The notes: a model not told the origin generated them from the letters alone. A DNA stretch of 42,725 nt from an uncultured Coriobacteriaceae bacterium (GCA_902798915.1 CADBYM010000042.1:1-42725); one strand, 5' to 3'. Counted from the stretch's first letter, positions 8,465-17,858 are shown. Made by a program: numbers and translations.

Positions 8465-9151
8465 CTACTCCAGCGGAGCATCCTTGCGAGAAATCGCGTT
8501 GACGTGCTTCACCGCCAGCATGGTGATCACAACCTCAAAGACGAGGAAGATGCCGATGAGCTCGACGCTCAGCAGGAAGTCGTACGCCCCATGGATGAGC
8601 GTGGGCGCGACCAGCGCCAAGAGCAGGTTGGTCACGCTCGCGTCCTTCATGCCCCGCAGATCAGCACGCTTGGCCATGCCATAGAAGTAGCCCATGCACA
8701 CCCCGTCAATCGCATGCGACGGAACCGAGAGCAGCGCCCGCACGATTGCGGTGGAAACCCCGCCCGCCGCCACGTAGAAGATGTTCTCGATGGTAGCAAA
8801 GCCCAGCGAGACCACTACGCCATAGACAACGCCGTCAAAGAGGTAGTTGAAGTGCTTGGACTTCCACGTGCACGTCATGAGGACCAAGAACTTGCCCGCC
8901 TCCTCAACCAGCGCCACCCCATAGAAGTTCTCCAGGAACGCATAGAGCACGGTCCCCTCGGTCAGCATCGCATCGATGAACGCACCAAAGATATACTCCA
9001 CAACGAGCACCAGACCCGATACGAGCGCCCCGAGCACAAAGAGCTTCGCGAGCAGACCAGGGGGCTCCTTCTCCACGGTGTCCTTGCGATACACGTACCA
9101 GATGAGAAATGCGGCAGGCCAAATCGCCAACATCACCAAAAACCGATTCAT
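8465..9151 (-). CDS. PrsW-family intramembrane metalloprotease
   Basis: This 228-aa polytopic membrane protein has about 7 hydrophobic segments. Motifs of the PrsW (M82/CAAX-like) family are present: an EE pair (VEEAGK, residues 83-84), FATIEN (118-123), a conserved His in SHAIDG (147) and a C-terminal HGAYDF. These residues are thought to bind metal. PrsW in Bacillus cleaves an anti-sigma factor, but the target here is unknown. The ATG at 9151 follows AGGGAGGG at good spacing, and a GTG one codon earlier is possible. It lies 60 bp downstream of the NlpC/P60 gene in the same direction, behind a hairpin. Confidence 0.85.
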   Translation of the reverse strand: MNRFLVMLAIWPAAFLIWYVYRKDTVEKEPPGLLAKLFVLGALVSGLVLVVEYIFGAFIDAMLTEGTVLYAFLENFYGVALVEEAGKFLVLMTCTWKSKHFNYLFDGVVYGVVVSLGFATIENIFYVAAGGVSTAIVRALLSVPSHAIDGVCMGYFYGMAKRADLRGMKDASVTNLLLALVAPTLIHGAYDFLLSVELIGIFLVFEVVITMLAVKHVNAISRKDAPLE

Positions 9152-9174
9152 CACAATGTCCCTCCCTTGCTAAT

Positions 9175-9204
9175 GGGCCCGCGCGCAGCCATACGCGCGG
9201 GCCC
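9175..9204 (-). terminator. Hairpin after the NlpC/P60 ChW-repeat gene
   Basis: A perfect 11-bp G+C stem (9175-9185 with 9194-9204) with an 8-base loop lies 7 bases past the stop of the upstream gene and ahead of the PrsW gene. There is no strong U-run, so termination may be partial. Confidence 0.6.
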
Positions 9205-9210
9205 CTTCTG

Positions 9211-11274
9211 TTAGTGGAACAATCGCATGCAACCGCGCGGCGTGCCATGCGCCCACAGACTGTTGTACATCACGCTGCCGGGATACGCCTCGATGATCGA
9301 GTCGTTGCCCAAGTAGATGGCGACGTGGCCGGCCCACGAGATGAGGTCACCGACCTGTCGATCACTGAGCGAGACGTGCATGACCTTCCCGTAGTCCCAG
9401 AAGTTGTTCGCGTCGTGGCTGTGCCAGCCACTGCTGCCCGACGTCCAGTGTGCCCATGGATTGAAGTCGTCATAGCCCGTGCCGCCCCCGAGGTCCATGC
9501 CGCAGGCGTAGGCGCACTGATACACCAGGCCAATGCAGTCAACGCCCACCCCGGGCGCGCACGAGTAGTCCCACACGTATGGCGTGCCCAAATACTCGCG
9601 CGCACGCCCGATGAACGCATTGATGCAGTCTTGGCGCGATGCCCAGATGCCGATTCTGGAGGGCGTCACGTAGTTCCAAGGTGCGGTCGCCGCGCTGGTG
9701 ATGCGGACGTTCTTCGAGCTCACCTGATAGAAGCCCGCCGGATTCTGATATCCCATCTTGCTCACGGTGGTACCGTCAATGTAGCGGTTCGCACTGTCGC
9801 CCGGCGCAGGATACCACTTGGGCACCACGCGCAGCTCGAGCGCCTCGAGGCGCAGGCTCATGGCCGACGTACCGGCACTCTCGCCGTTCTTCGCCCAGCC
9901 CATCCAGCCGATCTTCTGTGCGTGCACGCGGTAGTACACGTCGAAGTACGTGGCCAGCTCCCCCGTGAGGCGCGCGCACAGCGCCTCAAGGCGCAGGCCG
10001 CGGCCGGACGTGCCGCTGCTCGTGGACCAGTCAGACTCCCAGCCGATGCTCTGGACGTGGGCCTTGAGCTGGACCTCGCCACTGAGCTCGGTGTCCTTCA
10101 CACGCGTCTGCAGTGCCTCGACACGCAGCGCCTGACCGGAGGTGCCGGCCATCTCGCCATTGCCCACCCAGTTCTGCCAGCCGATTCGCTGCACGTGGCC
10201 ACGATACGAGACTTGCGGGGTCTTGACGAAGGTCCGTCGGAAGGAGCCGCTCGACGAGGGTGCGGCGCCGCCTTTGGCGACCAGGCGCACCTCGAGTGCC
10301 TCCATGCGCAGCGCGAGGCCCTCAGAACCGGTGGACTCGCCGTTCTTTGCCCACTTGAGCCAACCGAACTTCTGAATGTGCGTGCGATAGTAGATGTCGT
10401 ATTTCTCTGCGATGGCACCGGTCAGCTTCATCTTAAAGGCCTCGACGCGCAGGCCACGGCCAGACGTACCGGCGTCAGCTCCGTTCTTCACCCAGCCCTG
10501 CCAGCCGATGCTCTGCACGTGCGCCCTATACGTGACGCTGCCACTTGTTCCACTCGGCAAAGAGACGCGCAGCGCCTCCATGCGCAGGGCCTTGCCCGAC
10601 GTGCCAGCCATCTGGCCGTTTGTCACAGGATTCTGCCAACCGATGCTCTGCACATGCGCCTGATACGTGATGGTGGGAGCTGAGGCCTGCGCCGTAAGAC
10701 CATCGACGTCCTTGGCGTCCTCGCTCTTGTCCTCTTCCTTCTCGCCACGCTTCTTCAACTCGGTAATGGCGTCCTCGTCGGACTCGACCACCACGTCCTC
10801 GTCTTCGACCGATTCCTTGTCGTCGGTCGCCTCGATGGCATCCTTCTTCTCATCGGCATCGTCCGCATTCGCAGGCTCGACGTCCTCGTCCTCCGTCACG
10901 TCGATGTCCGCATCTTCGTCGATGTCTACGCTCTCGTCGATGTCCGCGTCCTCGTCGACCGACTCCTCCGGGAGCACGTCGTCCGTTGCCGCCTCGTCCT
11001 CCGCGACCTCGTCGTTCGTAGCCTCATCCGTCGCGGCCTCACCCAACGCAGCTTCGTCCTCGGCGGGCTCGTCCTCGGCGGGCTCGTCCTCGGCGGGCGT
11101 CTCCTCATCGAGCGCGTCCTCAACGCCCTCGTCCAAGACCCCCTCTTCGGTCTTCGCGGCATCGCCGAGCACGACGAACCCGTCGTCGCTCGCGAATGCG
11201 GGCGCCGGCACGAGTCCCGCCACGAGGGCAAGGCTCACGAAGGCCGCCAAGAATCTGTTTCCCATCTGTCTCAT
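9211..11274 (-). CDS. Secreted NlpC/P60-type cell-wall hydrolase with six ChW repeats
   Basis: This 687-aa exported protein has a signal peptide at residues 1-28 (cut predicted after AFA). A long acidic Glu/Asp/Ala linker (about 30-190) contains three exact DEPAE units. Six clostridial hydrophobic-W repeats follow (about 200-500), each with the pattern Y-x-A/T-H-x-Q-x-x-GW...NG...GTSG...LRxEAL. The C-terminus carries an NlpC/P60-like cysteine peptidase domain. The likely catalytic Cys580 lies in DCIGLV and His650 in GHVAIYLG. Such enzymes cut peptidoglycan stem peptides, and ChW repeats are thought to bind cell-surface ligands. A similar ChW protein enters the window at 42191-42725. Start ATG 11274 follows GAGAGGAA. 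Confidence 0.9.
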   Translation of the reverse strand: MRQMGNRFLAAFVSLALVAGLVPAPAFASDDGFVVLGDAAKTEEGVLDEGVEDALDEETPAEDEPAEDEPAEDEAALGEAATDEATNDEVAEDEAATDDVLPEESVDEDADIDESVDIDEDADIDVTEDEDVEPANADDADEKKDAIEATDDKESVEDEDVVVESDEDAITELKKRGEKEEDKSEDAKDVDGLTAQASAPTITYQAHVQSIGWQNPVTNGQMAGTSGKALRMEALRVSLPSGTSGSVTYRAHVQSIGWQGWVKNGADAGTSGRGLRVEAFKMKLTGAIAEKYDIYYRTHIQKFGWLKWAKNGESTGSEGLALRMEALEVRLVAKGGAAPSSSGSFRRTFVKTPQVSYRGHVQRIGWQNWVGNGEMAGTSGQALRVEALQTRVKDTELSGEVQLKAHVQSIGWESDWSTSSGTSGRGLRLEALCARLTGELATYFDVYYRVHAQKIGWMGWAKNGESAGTSAMSLRLEALELRVVPKWYPAPGDSANRYIDGTTVSKMGYQNPAGFYQVSSKNVRITSAATAPWNYVTPSRIGIWASRQDCINAFIGRAREYLGTPYVWDYSCAPGVGVDCIGLVYQCAYACGMDLGGGTGYDDFNPWAHWTSGSSGWHSHDANNFWDYGKVMHVSLSDRQVGDLISWAGHVAIYLGNDSIIEAYPGSVMYNSLWAHGTPRGCMRLFH
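11054..11098. repeat. Three exact 15-bp tandem units in the acidic linker
   Basis: Units 11054-11068, 11069-11083 and 11084-11098 are identical and encode repeats of the pentapeptide PAEDE (register arbitrary) in the spacer between signal peptide and ChW repeats. This suggests slippage-driven length change of the stalk. Confidence 0.85.
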
Positions 11275-11363
11275 CGCACCATTCCTCTCGTTCTACCTAC
11301 CAAAGACACACAGTATGACAAATGACCGAGGGAGTGACAAATCGCGGCACGGGGCCAGGTCGA

Positions 11364-11557
11364 TTTGCCGTCTACCCTCTTCAGAATGTCCCACCTCTTT
11401 GAAGGCCGGAACCAGCCCGGCAGCGTCACGTTCACCTCGTCGAGGAAAAGAGGTCGTCGCTGGAGGTATACCCCGCAAGATCAAGCACGAAGTCAACGAC
11501 CCAACCCCTTGTAAGAACAACCCCGGGCTCCTCCAACGAAACGTCCCCTGAATCCCG
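11364..11557 (-). pseudogene. Relic of a PaeR7I/XhoI-type restriction endonuclease, frameshifted
   Basis: This lies in the 460-base gap between the ChW hydrolase and the amylase fusion. On the minus strand one frame (11557 down to about 11440) reads GWVVDFVLDLAGYTSSDDLF. After a frame change at about 11440 a second frame reads LDEVNVTLPGWFRPSKRWDI followed by DGK (11364-11440). The LPG(Y/W)FRP(S/T)KxWD block followed by a short D/N-G-(K/R) turn is what I remember of the PaeR7I/XhoI family just before its catalytic EFK segment. That segment is missing here. There is no start codon and no methylase partner. Assignment is from memory of the family and by eye. Confidence 0.4.
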
Positions 11558-11666
11558 TCAGTAGTTTTTGCATTTCGAACATAATACCCACAGCAGTGGA
11601 CAACAATTGACGAGGATTCACTACGTGCCGAAGAAGGGTATTTGCTATCGATTCCCACCACGCAGG

Positions 11667-11704
11667 GACGGTCCCCCTTCGGATGCTTCCAAAGGGGGAC
11701 CGTC
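11667..11704 (-). terminator. Hairpin downstream of the amylase-glucanotransferase gene
   Basis: GACGGTCCCCCTT (667-679) pairs perfectly with 692-704 over a 12-base loop, about 30 bases past the stop of the fusion gene. No long U-run follows. The core GGGACGGTCCC recurs upstream of the pyridoxal kinase gene. Confidence 0.55.
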
Positions 11705-11734
11705 GCTTAGCGTCAGTTCATGCGATGCGTCGCG

Positions 11735-14700
11735 CTACTCCTTCCGCGCACGTCCGGAGTCGAACGCAAGCGAGGCAAGGTAGCGCTTCGAGGCGAGCAC
11801 GGCATCCTCGTCGGCGCGCCAGCACCAGTTGCCCTCACTGACGCCCGGCACGTTCATGCGCGCCTCATCGCCCAGCACGAGCACGTCCTGCAGAGGAACG
11901 ATCACGACGTCGGCGCTCGATTGCAGGCAGCGCCAGATGATCTCCCGATACACGCTCGCGGTGTTCTCGTAGGGCCATTTGTCGCGGATCCAGCCAATCA
12001 GCGTCTGGGTGTCGTGCGTGCTGGGATAGCAAATCTTGCCAGCAGCCGGCACATAGCCCTGGCGCACGTCCTCGTTGTAGAACTGCACCACATCCATGCC
12101 GGGGAAGCCCGTCAGCGCCACGAGGAAGCGCACCGCCGGGGTGATGGTGCCCAGGTCCTCACCGATGAAGGGCAGCTTGCCAAAGCGCTCGTACGCCACA
12201 CGGAACAGGTCCACGCCCGGCCCGAAGTTCCACAGACCCTCAAGCGCGCCACGGCCGCCTGGGATGTTGTAGTACGAAGAGAAGCCCAGGAAGTGGTCCA
12301 GACGCACGTAGTCATACAGCTCGAGCATGCGCTCCAAGCGGCGCATCCACCAGTCGTAGCCGGTCTTGCGCAGCACGTCCCACCTGAACGTCGGGTTGCC
12401 CCAAATCTGGCCGTCCTTGGCGAAGTCGTCGGGCGGACAACCAGCGACGCCGGCCGGCCTACCATCTTCCTGCAGGGCAAATATCTCGCGCTCGGCCCAC
12501 ACGTCGCTGGAGTCGGCGCTCACGTACATGGGCATGTCACCCACGACCTTGATCCCACGGTCGTTTGCGTACGCGCGCAACTCATCCCACTGCCTCTGGA
12601 ACACATACTGCGCACGGCGATGCGTCTCGGCGACGGGCACGAGGCTCCCCTCGTCCACGATGCCCGGACGGTACTCACGGTAGTTCTCGGGCCAGAGCCA
12701 CCACGGCACCTCCTCGCCCACGGTCTCCTTGATGGCCTGGAACGCCACGTAGGGCTCGAGCCACTGTGCGTTCTTCTCGCAGAACTCCTCGTAGGCGGGA
12801 TCGTCCTCGAGCTCCTCGATCAGCTGGTCAAGCTTGGTCTCGAAGCCTTCCATGAGGTAGGGATTGCCGGCAAACGCCGAGAGACCCGCATAGGGGGAGC
12901 CAAACTCGTCGGTAGGATTGACGGGCAGCACCTGCCAGTAGGTCTGTCCCGCCTCAGCGAGCACGTCCACGAACCGCTTCGCCGGCTCGCCCAGCGTGCC
13001 CTGCGCACCGTCGTTCGGCACGCTTGTGATGTGGCAGATGACGCCCATGCCATGCTCCATGGGCATCTGGAGTCGTTGCTCCTCATGGAAGTACAGCACC
13101 GAGGTGCCAAGTGGCCACAGATGCACCGAGCAGGTCCTTCCGTCTTCGGAAAGCTGCGGCGACCTGCCCTGAACGATGTCATCCACCTCGGGAGCGCACA
13201 TCGGCACGCTCACCACATGCGCATCCTTCAAGCTCGCGTTGGCCAGCACGCATACCGTCACGCCGTCCAGCGTGCGCGTGAAGCCAAACACGTCGTCATT
13301 CGCGGCAAAGGGCTTGAAGTCACCGTCGGCAAAGACGTCGGGCAGAGACTTGCGAACCGCAATGGCATTGCGGTAGATCGTGCGGCAGTTCTCGTCCTCG
13401 CGGCCCCATGGGTACGTGGCGCGATTGTAGGGGTCCGTGTAGCCCTCGACGCCCGCATCGTCGCCGTAGTAGATGCACGGCACGCCCGGCATCGTCATCT
13501 GCAGCAAGGCGGCCACCCACAGGCGGCTCACCGCAAGACTGTGCTGTCCTTCAGGGAGCCTATAGCTGCGGCGCTGCTCTTCAGAGAGCGTCTCCTTGGC
13601 AGGAGCATCGCCCAAGATGGTAAGAACGCGCTCGCGATCATGACTGCCCAGCAGGTTGAGGCAGCTGAGCAGGGCCTCGCGCGGATAGTTCTCGTAAAGC
13701 TCCTCCATACGGTCGGCGATGTTGACGGCCGTGCACTTGTTCGTGATGAAGTCGAGCAGGGAGCTGCGGAAGGGGTAGTTCATCACACCGTCAAGCTCTG
13801 CGCCCTGCAGATACTTGCGAAGCATGCCGTAGCTCACCTTGTGAGAAGCGTCCTCCCACACCTCGCCGATAACGAGCGCGTCGGGCTTCTCGGCCAAGGC
13901 TGCCGCCTTGATGTCGGCAATGAAGTCGTCAGGCAGCTCGTCGGCCACGTCAAGACGCCAACCCGCTGCCCCGAGTCGCAGCCAGGTGCGCACCACGCCA
14001 TCCTCGCCGCAGATGAACTCGCGATACGAAGGGGCGCTCTCGTCCACGTCGGGCAGGTCGTCCACACCCCACCAGCACTGATACTCGCCGTCGCTCGCGC
14101 CCGCCATCTTGAACCACGAGGCGTAGGGACTCTCGGCGCTCTGGAACGCACCGACCTCGGGATAGTTGTTGTATTTGTTGAAGTAGCGCGAGTCACATCC
14201 TGTGTGGTTGAAGACGCCATCCAAGATGATGGAGATGCCCATCTCGCGTGCCTCGTCGCACAGACGCACGAAGGTCTGCTTGTCGCCCAGCATGGGATCT
14301 ATGAGCATGTAGTCTGCCGTGTCGTAGCGATGGTTGCTGGCCGCCTCAAAGATCGGGTTGAGGTAGATGACGGAGATGCCCATCGACTTGAGGTAGGGCA
14401 GCTTCTCGCGCACGCCGTCCAAATTGCCACCGTAGAAGTCCCATGTGGAAATGCGCCCGTACTGGTCCTTGTCGTACGAAGGCGTCATGTTCCAGTCCTC
14501 CACGAGCCGCCGACCCGGGCCGTTGCGATGCTGGTCGAGGCTTGCCTGTGCAAGCTCACGCCAGTTGGTGCCGCGCTCGAAGCGGTCGGGGAAGACCTGA
14601 TACACGATGCCATGCTGGTACCACAGCGGACGCTCCTCGCGCGGCTGGTACACCGTAATCTGGAACGAGCGCGGTTCACCGGCAGCAAAGGTGCCCTCTC

Positions 14701-15019
14701 CCACGCTGCAATCATTGCGCGCGCCATAGCGCCACACCGAGCCGTCGGCCGCCGTGATGTTGAAGTAGTACCAGATGATCTGCGTACTCTCGGGCGTAAA
14801 GGTGCCCGTCAAGCGCACGACGCGCTCGCCGTTCTCCTCACGCACCTCCGGCTTCATGGGATACAGCGTCTCCCCTTCGCCGTCCACCCAAGCGCGAATC
14901 TCGGCCTGAGGGCTCTCCTCGTCACGCACGTCGATGGACAAGGTAACCGGCTCGCCAAGAGGGCATGCGCCAAACGGCGTGCGATAGGCGATGCTCGTTG
15001 TGTTATGGATTGCTCTCAA
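11735..15019 (-). CDS. Bifunctional GH13 neopullulanase-like amylase fused to GH77 4-alpha-glucanotransferase
   Basis: This 1094-aa cytoplasmic enzyme has no signal peptide. Residues about 1-120 are an N-terminal beta domain as in cyclomaltodextrinases and about 130-640 a GH13 barrel: DGVFNH (Asp267), GWRLD (nucleophile Asp357), GEVWED (acid/base Glu386) and GSHD (Asp461). Residues about 655-1094 are a GH77 (MalQ) domain: RLDHF (nucleophile Asp908), GEDLG (Glu954) and THDTQ (Asp1003). All catalytic residues are present. The two halves would cut alpha-1,4/1,6 links and re-join maltodextrins, a natural partner for GlgP. I choose the TTG at 15019, which follows AGGAGGG at 6 bases. It lies downstream of the glg operon behind that operon's terminator. 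Confidence 0.93.
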   Translation of the reverse strand: MRAIHNTTSIAYRTPFGACPLGEPVTLSIDVRDEESPQAEIRAWVDGEGETLYPMKPEVREENGERVVRLTGTFTPESTQIIWYYFNITAADGSVWRYGARNDCSVGEGTFAAGEPRSFQITVYQPREERPLWYQHGIVYQVFPDRFERGTNWRELAQASLDQHRNGPGRRLVEDWNMTPSYDKDQYGRISTWDFYGGNLDGVREKLPYLKSMGISVIYLNPIFEAASNHRYDTADYMLIDPMLGDKQTFVRLCDEAREMGISIILDGVFNHTGCDSRYFNKYNNYPEVGAFQSAESPYASWFKMAGASDGEYQCWWGVDDLPDVDESAPSYREFICGEDGVVRTWLRLGAAGWRLDVADELPDDFIADIKAAALAEKPDALVIGEVWEDASHKVSYGMLRKYLQGAELDGVMNYPFRSSLLDFITNKCTAVNIADRMEELYENYPREALLSCLNLLGSHDRERVLTILGDAPAKETLSEEQRRSYRLPEGQHSLAVSRLWVAALLQMTMPGVPCIYYGDDAGVEGYTDPYNRATYPWGREDENCRTIYRNAIAVRKSLPDVFADGDFKPFAANDDVFGFTRTLDGVTVCVLANASLKDAHVVSVPMCAPEVDDIVQGRSPQLSEDGRTCSVHLWPLGTSVLYFHEEQRLQMPMEHGMGVICHITSVPNDGAQGTLGEPAKRFVDVLAEAGQTYWQVLPVNPTDEFGSPYAGLSAFAGNPYLMEGFETKLDQLIEELEDDPAYEEFCEKNAQWLEPYVAFQAIKETVGEEVPWWLWPENYREYRPGIVDEGSLVPVAETHRRAQYVFQRQWDELRAYANDRGIKVVGDMPMYVSADSSDVWAEREIFALQEDGRPAGVAGCPPDDFAKDGQIWGNPTFRWDVLRKTGYDWWMRRLERMLELYDYVRLDHFLGFSSYYNIPGGRGALEGLWNFGPGVDLFRVAYERFGKLPFIGEDLGTITPAVRFLVALTGFPGMDVVQFYNEDVRQGYVPAAGKICYPSTHDTQTLIGWIRDKWPYENTASVYREIIWRCLQSSADVVIVPLQDVLVLGDEARMNVPGVSEGNWCWRADEDAVLASKRYLASLAFDSGRARKE

Positions 15020-15249
15020 GAGATGCCCTCCTGTTTCCTGGATTCGTTTGGGGTTTGTTGCACACGTCGGTAAATGGTAGCAGTCTTTTGTCCCAACGGC
15101 TACCCTTCATTTACACATTTGAACGCACAAAAGACGGTGCGACAAGTCGTCCACCCGCGCTGAAGGGGCAACGACCTTAGTGCACTTCCTTTCATCCTCT
15201 TTGGCGACCAACCTCAACCCGTTGTCTCGCCGTACAGATTCGCCGCACC

Positions 15250-15281
15250 AAAAAGCGCCGCCCCCAGACGGGAGCGGCGCT
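15250..15281 (-). terminator. Rho-independent terminator of the glg operon
   Basis: Read on the minus strand, a 12-bp stem (15270-15281 with 15254-15265, one mismatch) is followed by TTTTT. It lies about 22 bases past the glgA stop and before the GH13-GH77 gene. Confidence 0.88.
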
Positions 15282-15303
15282 CTGCCTGCGTATGTCTCGC
15301 AGT

Positions 15304-16732
15304 TTACTCGGGACGCTTGTTGTAGCGAATCACGTCCGGATGCAGGCTGTGATACAGGTCCAGGTACTCATCGGCCGCACGACGCCAACTAAAGTCCTCG
15401 CCCATGGCCTGGAGCTGGAGCTGCTTCCACGCGTCCTTGTTGGTCCAGAAGACCTCGCACGCGTTGAGCAGACAGCCTGCCATCTCGTCGGCGTTCATGT
15501 TGGCGAACGAGAAGCCCGTGCCCTCGCCCGTGAACTGGTTGTACGGCTGTACGGAGTCGCGCAGGCCACCGGTCTCGCGCACGACCGGCAGGGTGCCGTA
15601 GCGCATGGCGATCATCTGGGTGAGGCCGCACGGCTCGAACTCGCTCGGCATGAGGAAGAGGTCCGCGCCCGCGTACATGCGGTGGCTCAGAGGACCGTCG
15701 AATGCGATGCGCGCGCTCATCATGTCGCCGTACTTCCAATCGAAGTACTTGAAGGAATCCTCGTAGTCCTTGTCGCCGGTACCGAGAATGGCAACCTGCA
15801 CGCCACGCGCCATGAGGGCGTTCATGCTGTAGCGCACGAGGTCGAGGCCCTTTTGCTTGGTGAGGCGACCCACCATGCAGACGAGCGGCCGCTCGGGATC
15901 CTGACGCAGTCCGAACTCCTCCTGCAGGGCACGCTTGCACTCCGCCTTGCCGCTGAGGTCCTTGGCGTCGTAGTTCGCCGGCAGGAACTGGTCCGTCGCC
16001 GGATCCCACTCCACCGTGTCGATGCCGTTGAGGATGCCCGAGAGCGATCCTGCGCGGCGACGGAAGATCCCGTCCATGCCCTCGCCGTAGAACGGCATCT
16101 GCAGCTCGTTGGCGTAGGTCGGGCTCACCGTGCTGATGAGGTCGGAGTAGAGCAGCGCACCGCGCATGTAGTTGATGGCCTGCGGCCCGCAGTAACTGGC
16201 CCTGGAAGAGGACGTTGTGCACCGAGAAGATCGTTTTGACGTGGGCGCACGCCGGAATCTGCATGTAGAACTCGCGCAGGAACACAGTGGCCATGGCGGT
16301 TTGCCAGTCGTTGCAGTGCAGCACGTCGCACTCGAGCTCCTCGACCTTTGCGATGGACTCGCAGATGGCCTTGGAGAAGAATGCGAAGCGCTCTCCGTCG
16401 TCAAAGAAACCGTAGAGGCTGTCGCGCTTGAAGTACGCTTCGTTGTCGATGAAGTAGAAGTCCAGGCCCTGATAGGTCAGCTTCTCCACGCCGCAGTACA
16501 CGCTACGCCACGAGAGGGGCACGTAGAAGTCTGCCACGTGCTTCATCTGGTCCACGTACTCCTGCGGAATGGTTCCGTACTTCGGCGAGATGACGGCGAC
16601 CTTGGCCCCGGCATGTTTGAGCGCGCGCGGAAGGGAGCCCGCAACGTCGCCCAGGCCGCCGCTCTTCGAGAAGGGCTTGACCTCGGATGCCGCAAAGAGA
16701 ATCTTGAGCTTTCTTCTAACGCTGTCTGCCAT
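15304..16732 (-). pseudogene. glgA: Glycogen synthase GlgA, frame-disrupted with a small internal deletion
   Basis: GT5 starch/glycogen synthase transfers glucose from ADP-glucose to glycogen. The N-terminal part (16732 to about 16196) is good GlgA: SKSGGLGDV (the ADP-glucose KxGGL site), LHCNDWQTAM and SVHNVLFQGQ at residue about 171-180. The reading frame then runs into nonsense, while the C-terminal part continues in another frame from about 16200 (ASYCGPQAINYMRGALLYSD) to the stop at 15304, with TVSPTYA, GRLTKQKG and SEFEPCGL. GlgA proteins have about 30-34 residues between HN and the ..(N/S)FLKAG.. helix. Here only about 16 remain, so roughly 15-25 codons are missing as well as the frame change. 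Start ATG 16732 follows an AGGG site. It is last in the glgP-C-D-A operon. Either the gene is broken or the assembly has an error at about 16195-16205. Confidence 0.9.
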
Positions 16733-16766
16733 GATGCATCCCTGCCTTGTAGTGTAGTGTGTCTGA

Positions 16767-17855
16767 CTAGTTCTTCTTGAGGTAGAGAATGTCGCCATCG
16801 GTGCCGCGCAACTCGGTGCCAGCCGGCACGACGTTGGCCTTGTCGATGATGGCGTTCTCGATCTTGGCGCCGCTCTTGACGATGACGCCCTGCATGATCA
16901 CGGAGTTGCGCACGGACGCACCCGGCTCGACGATGACGTTACGGCCGAGGATGGAGCCCTGCACGGTACCGTAGATGCGGTCGCCAGAGGCGACGAGGGA
17001 GTTGGAGACCTTGCAGCCCGGCTCGTACTTCGCGGGCGGGTTGTCGTGGGCCTTGGTCTTGATGGGACGGGCGTTCGTGAGCTCCGCGAGAACATCGGTG
17101 TCCAGAAGGTCCATGTTGGCGGTGAAGTAGGAGGCCTTGTCGAAGATCGGCTTCATGTAGCCATCGAACTCGCAAGCCATTACGCGGAAGCGGCTATACT
17201 CGCTGTTGAGGGCCTCGAAGAGGTCGAGGTGATCGACCGCCGCGAAGGAGTCGAGCAGCTCGAGCAGGAGGGTGCGCTCGATGACGGCGTAGTCGAGGAA
17301 GGCGGCCTCGCCGAACTTCACGCCCTGATGCATGCTCTTGACGCGACCGTTCTCGACGTCGAAGGTGACGACGTCTACGTTGCCGTCGCAGGAAGCCTTC
17401 TTGGTGAGCACGGTGATGTTTGCACCGGTCTCCTCATGCTTGGCGATGAGGGCGTTGATGTCCACGCTGCAGATGAAGTTGGCCGTGGAGAGCACGACGT
17501 ACTTCTCGTTGTTCTTGGTGAAGAACGCACGGTTCTGAACGAGGTCGCGGATGAGGAAGCGAGCGCCGGTGCGGCTGGTGCCGAAGGCGGTGCCGGGCAT
17601 GATGAAGAGGCCGCCGTTCTTGCGGTCGAGGTCCCAATCCTTGCCGGAACCCACGTGATCCACGAGGGAGCGGTAGTTGTTGGGCATGATCATGCCGACG
17701 GTGCGAATGCCCGCGTCCACCATGTTGGAGAGCGCGAAGTCAACCAGACGATAACGGCCCAGGTAGGGCATGGACGCCACGGGGCGGTCCAGGAATACGT
17801 CATCTTTGGATGCCGTGGTGTAGTTGCAGGTCACAAGACCAATTGCCTTGGGCAT
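16767..17855 (-). CDS. glgD: Glucose-1-phosphate adenylyltransferase, GlgD subunit
   Basis: This 362-aa protein is the GlgD-type partner of ADP-glucose pyrophosphorylase. It has the nucleotidyltransferase fold at residues about 1-230 and a left-handed beta-helix with hexapeptide-like repeats (NSLVASGDRIYG..., SVIMQGVIVKSG) in the C-terminal third. It lacks the GGxGxRL glycine-rich catalytic loop of GlgC (the N-terminus reads AIGLVTCNY), as is usual for GlgD, which is mainly a regulatory subunit in Firmicutes-type enzymes. Its AAGGAGG ribosome-binding site lies within the end of glgC, 3 bp separate the genes, and translation is probably coupled. glgA follows 34 bp on. Confidence 0.93.
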   Translation of the reverse strand: MPKAIGLVTCNYTTASKDDVFLDRPVASMPYLGRYRLVDFALSNMVDAGIRTVGMIMPNNYRSLVDHVGSGKDWDLDRKNGGLFIMPGTAFGTSRTGARFLIRDLVQNRAFFTKNNEKYVVLSTANFICSVDINALIAKHEETGANITVLTKKASCDGNVDVVTFDVENGRVKSMHQGVKFGEAAFLDYAVIERTLLLELLDSFAAVDHLDLFEALNSEYSRFRVMACEFDGYMKPIFDKASYFTANMDLLDTDVLAELTNARPIKTKAHDNPPAKYEPGCKVSNSLVASGDRIYGTVQGSILGRNVIVEPGASVRNSVIMQGVIVKSGAKIENAIIDKANVVPAGTELRGTDGDILYLKKN

Positions 17856-17858
17856 CGT

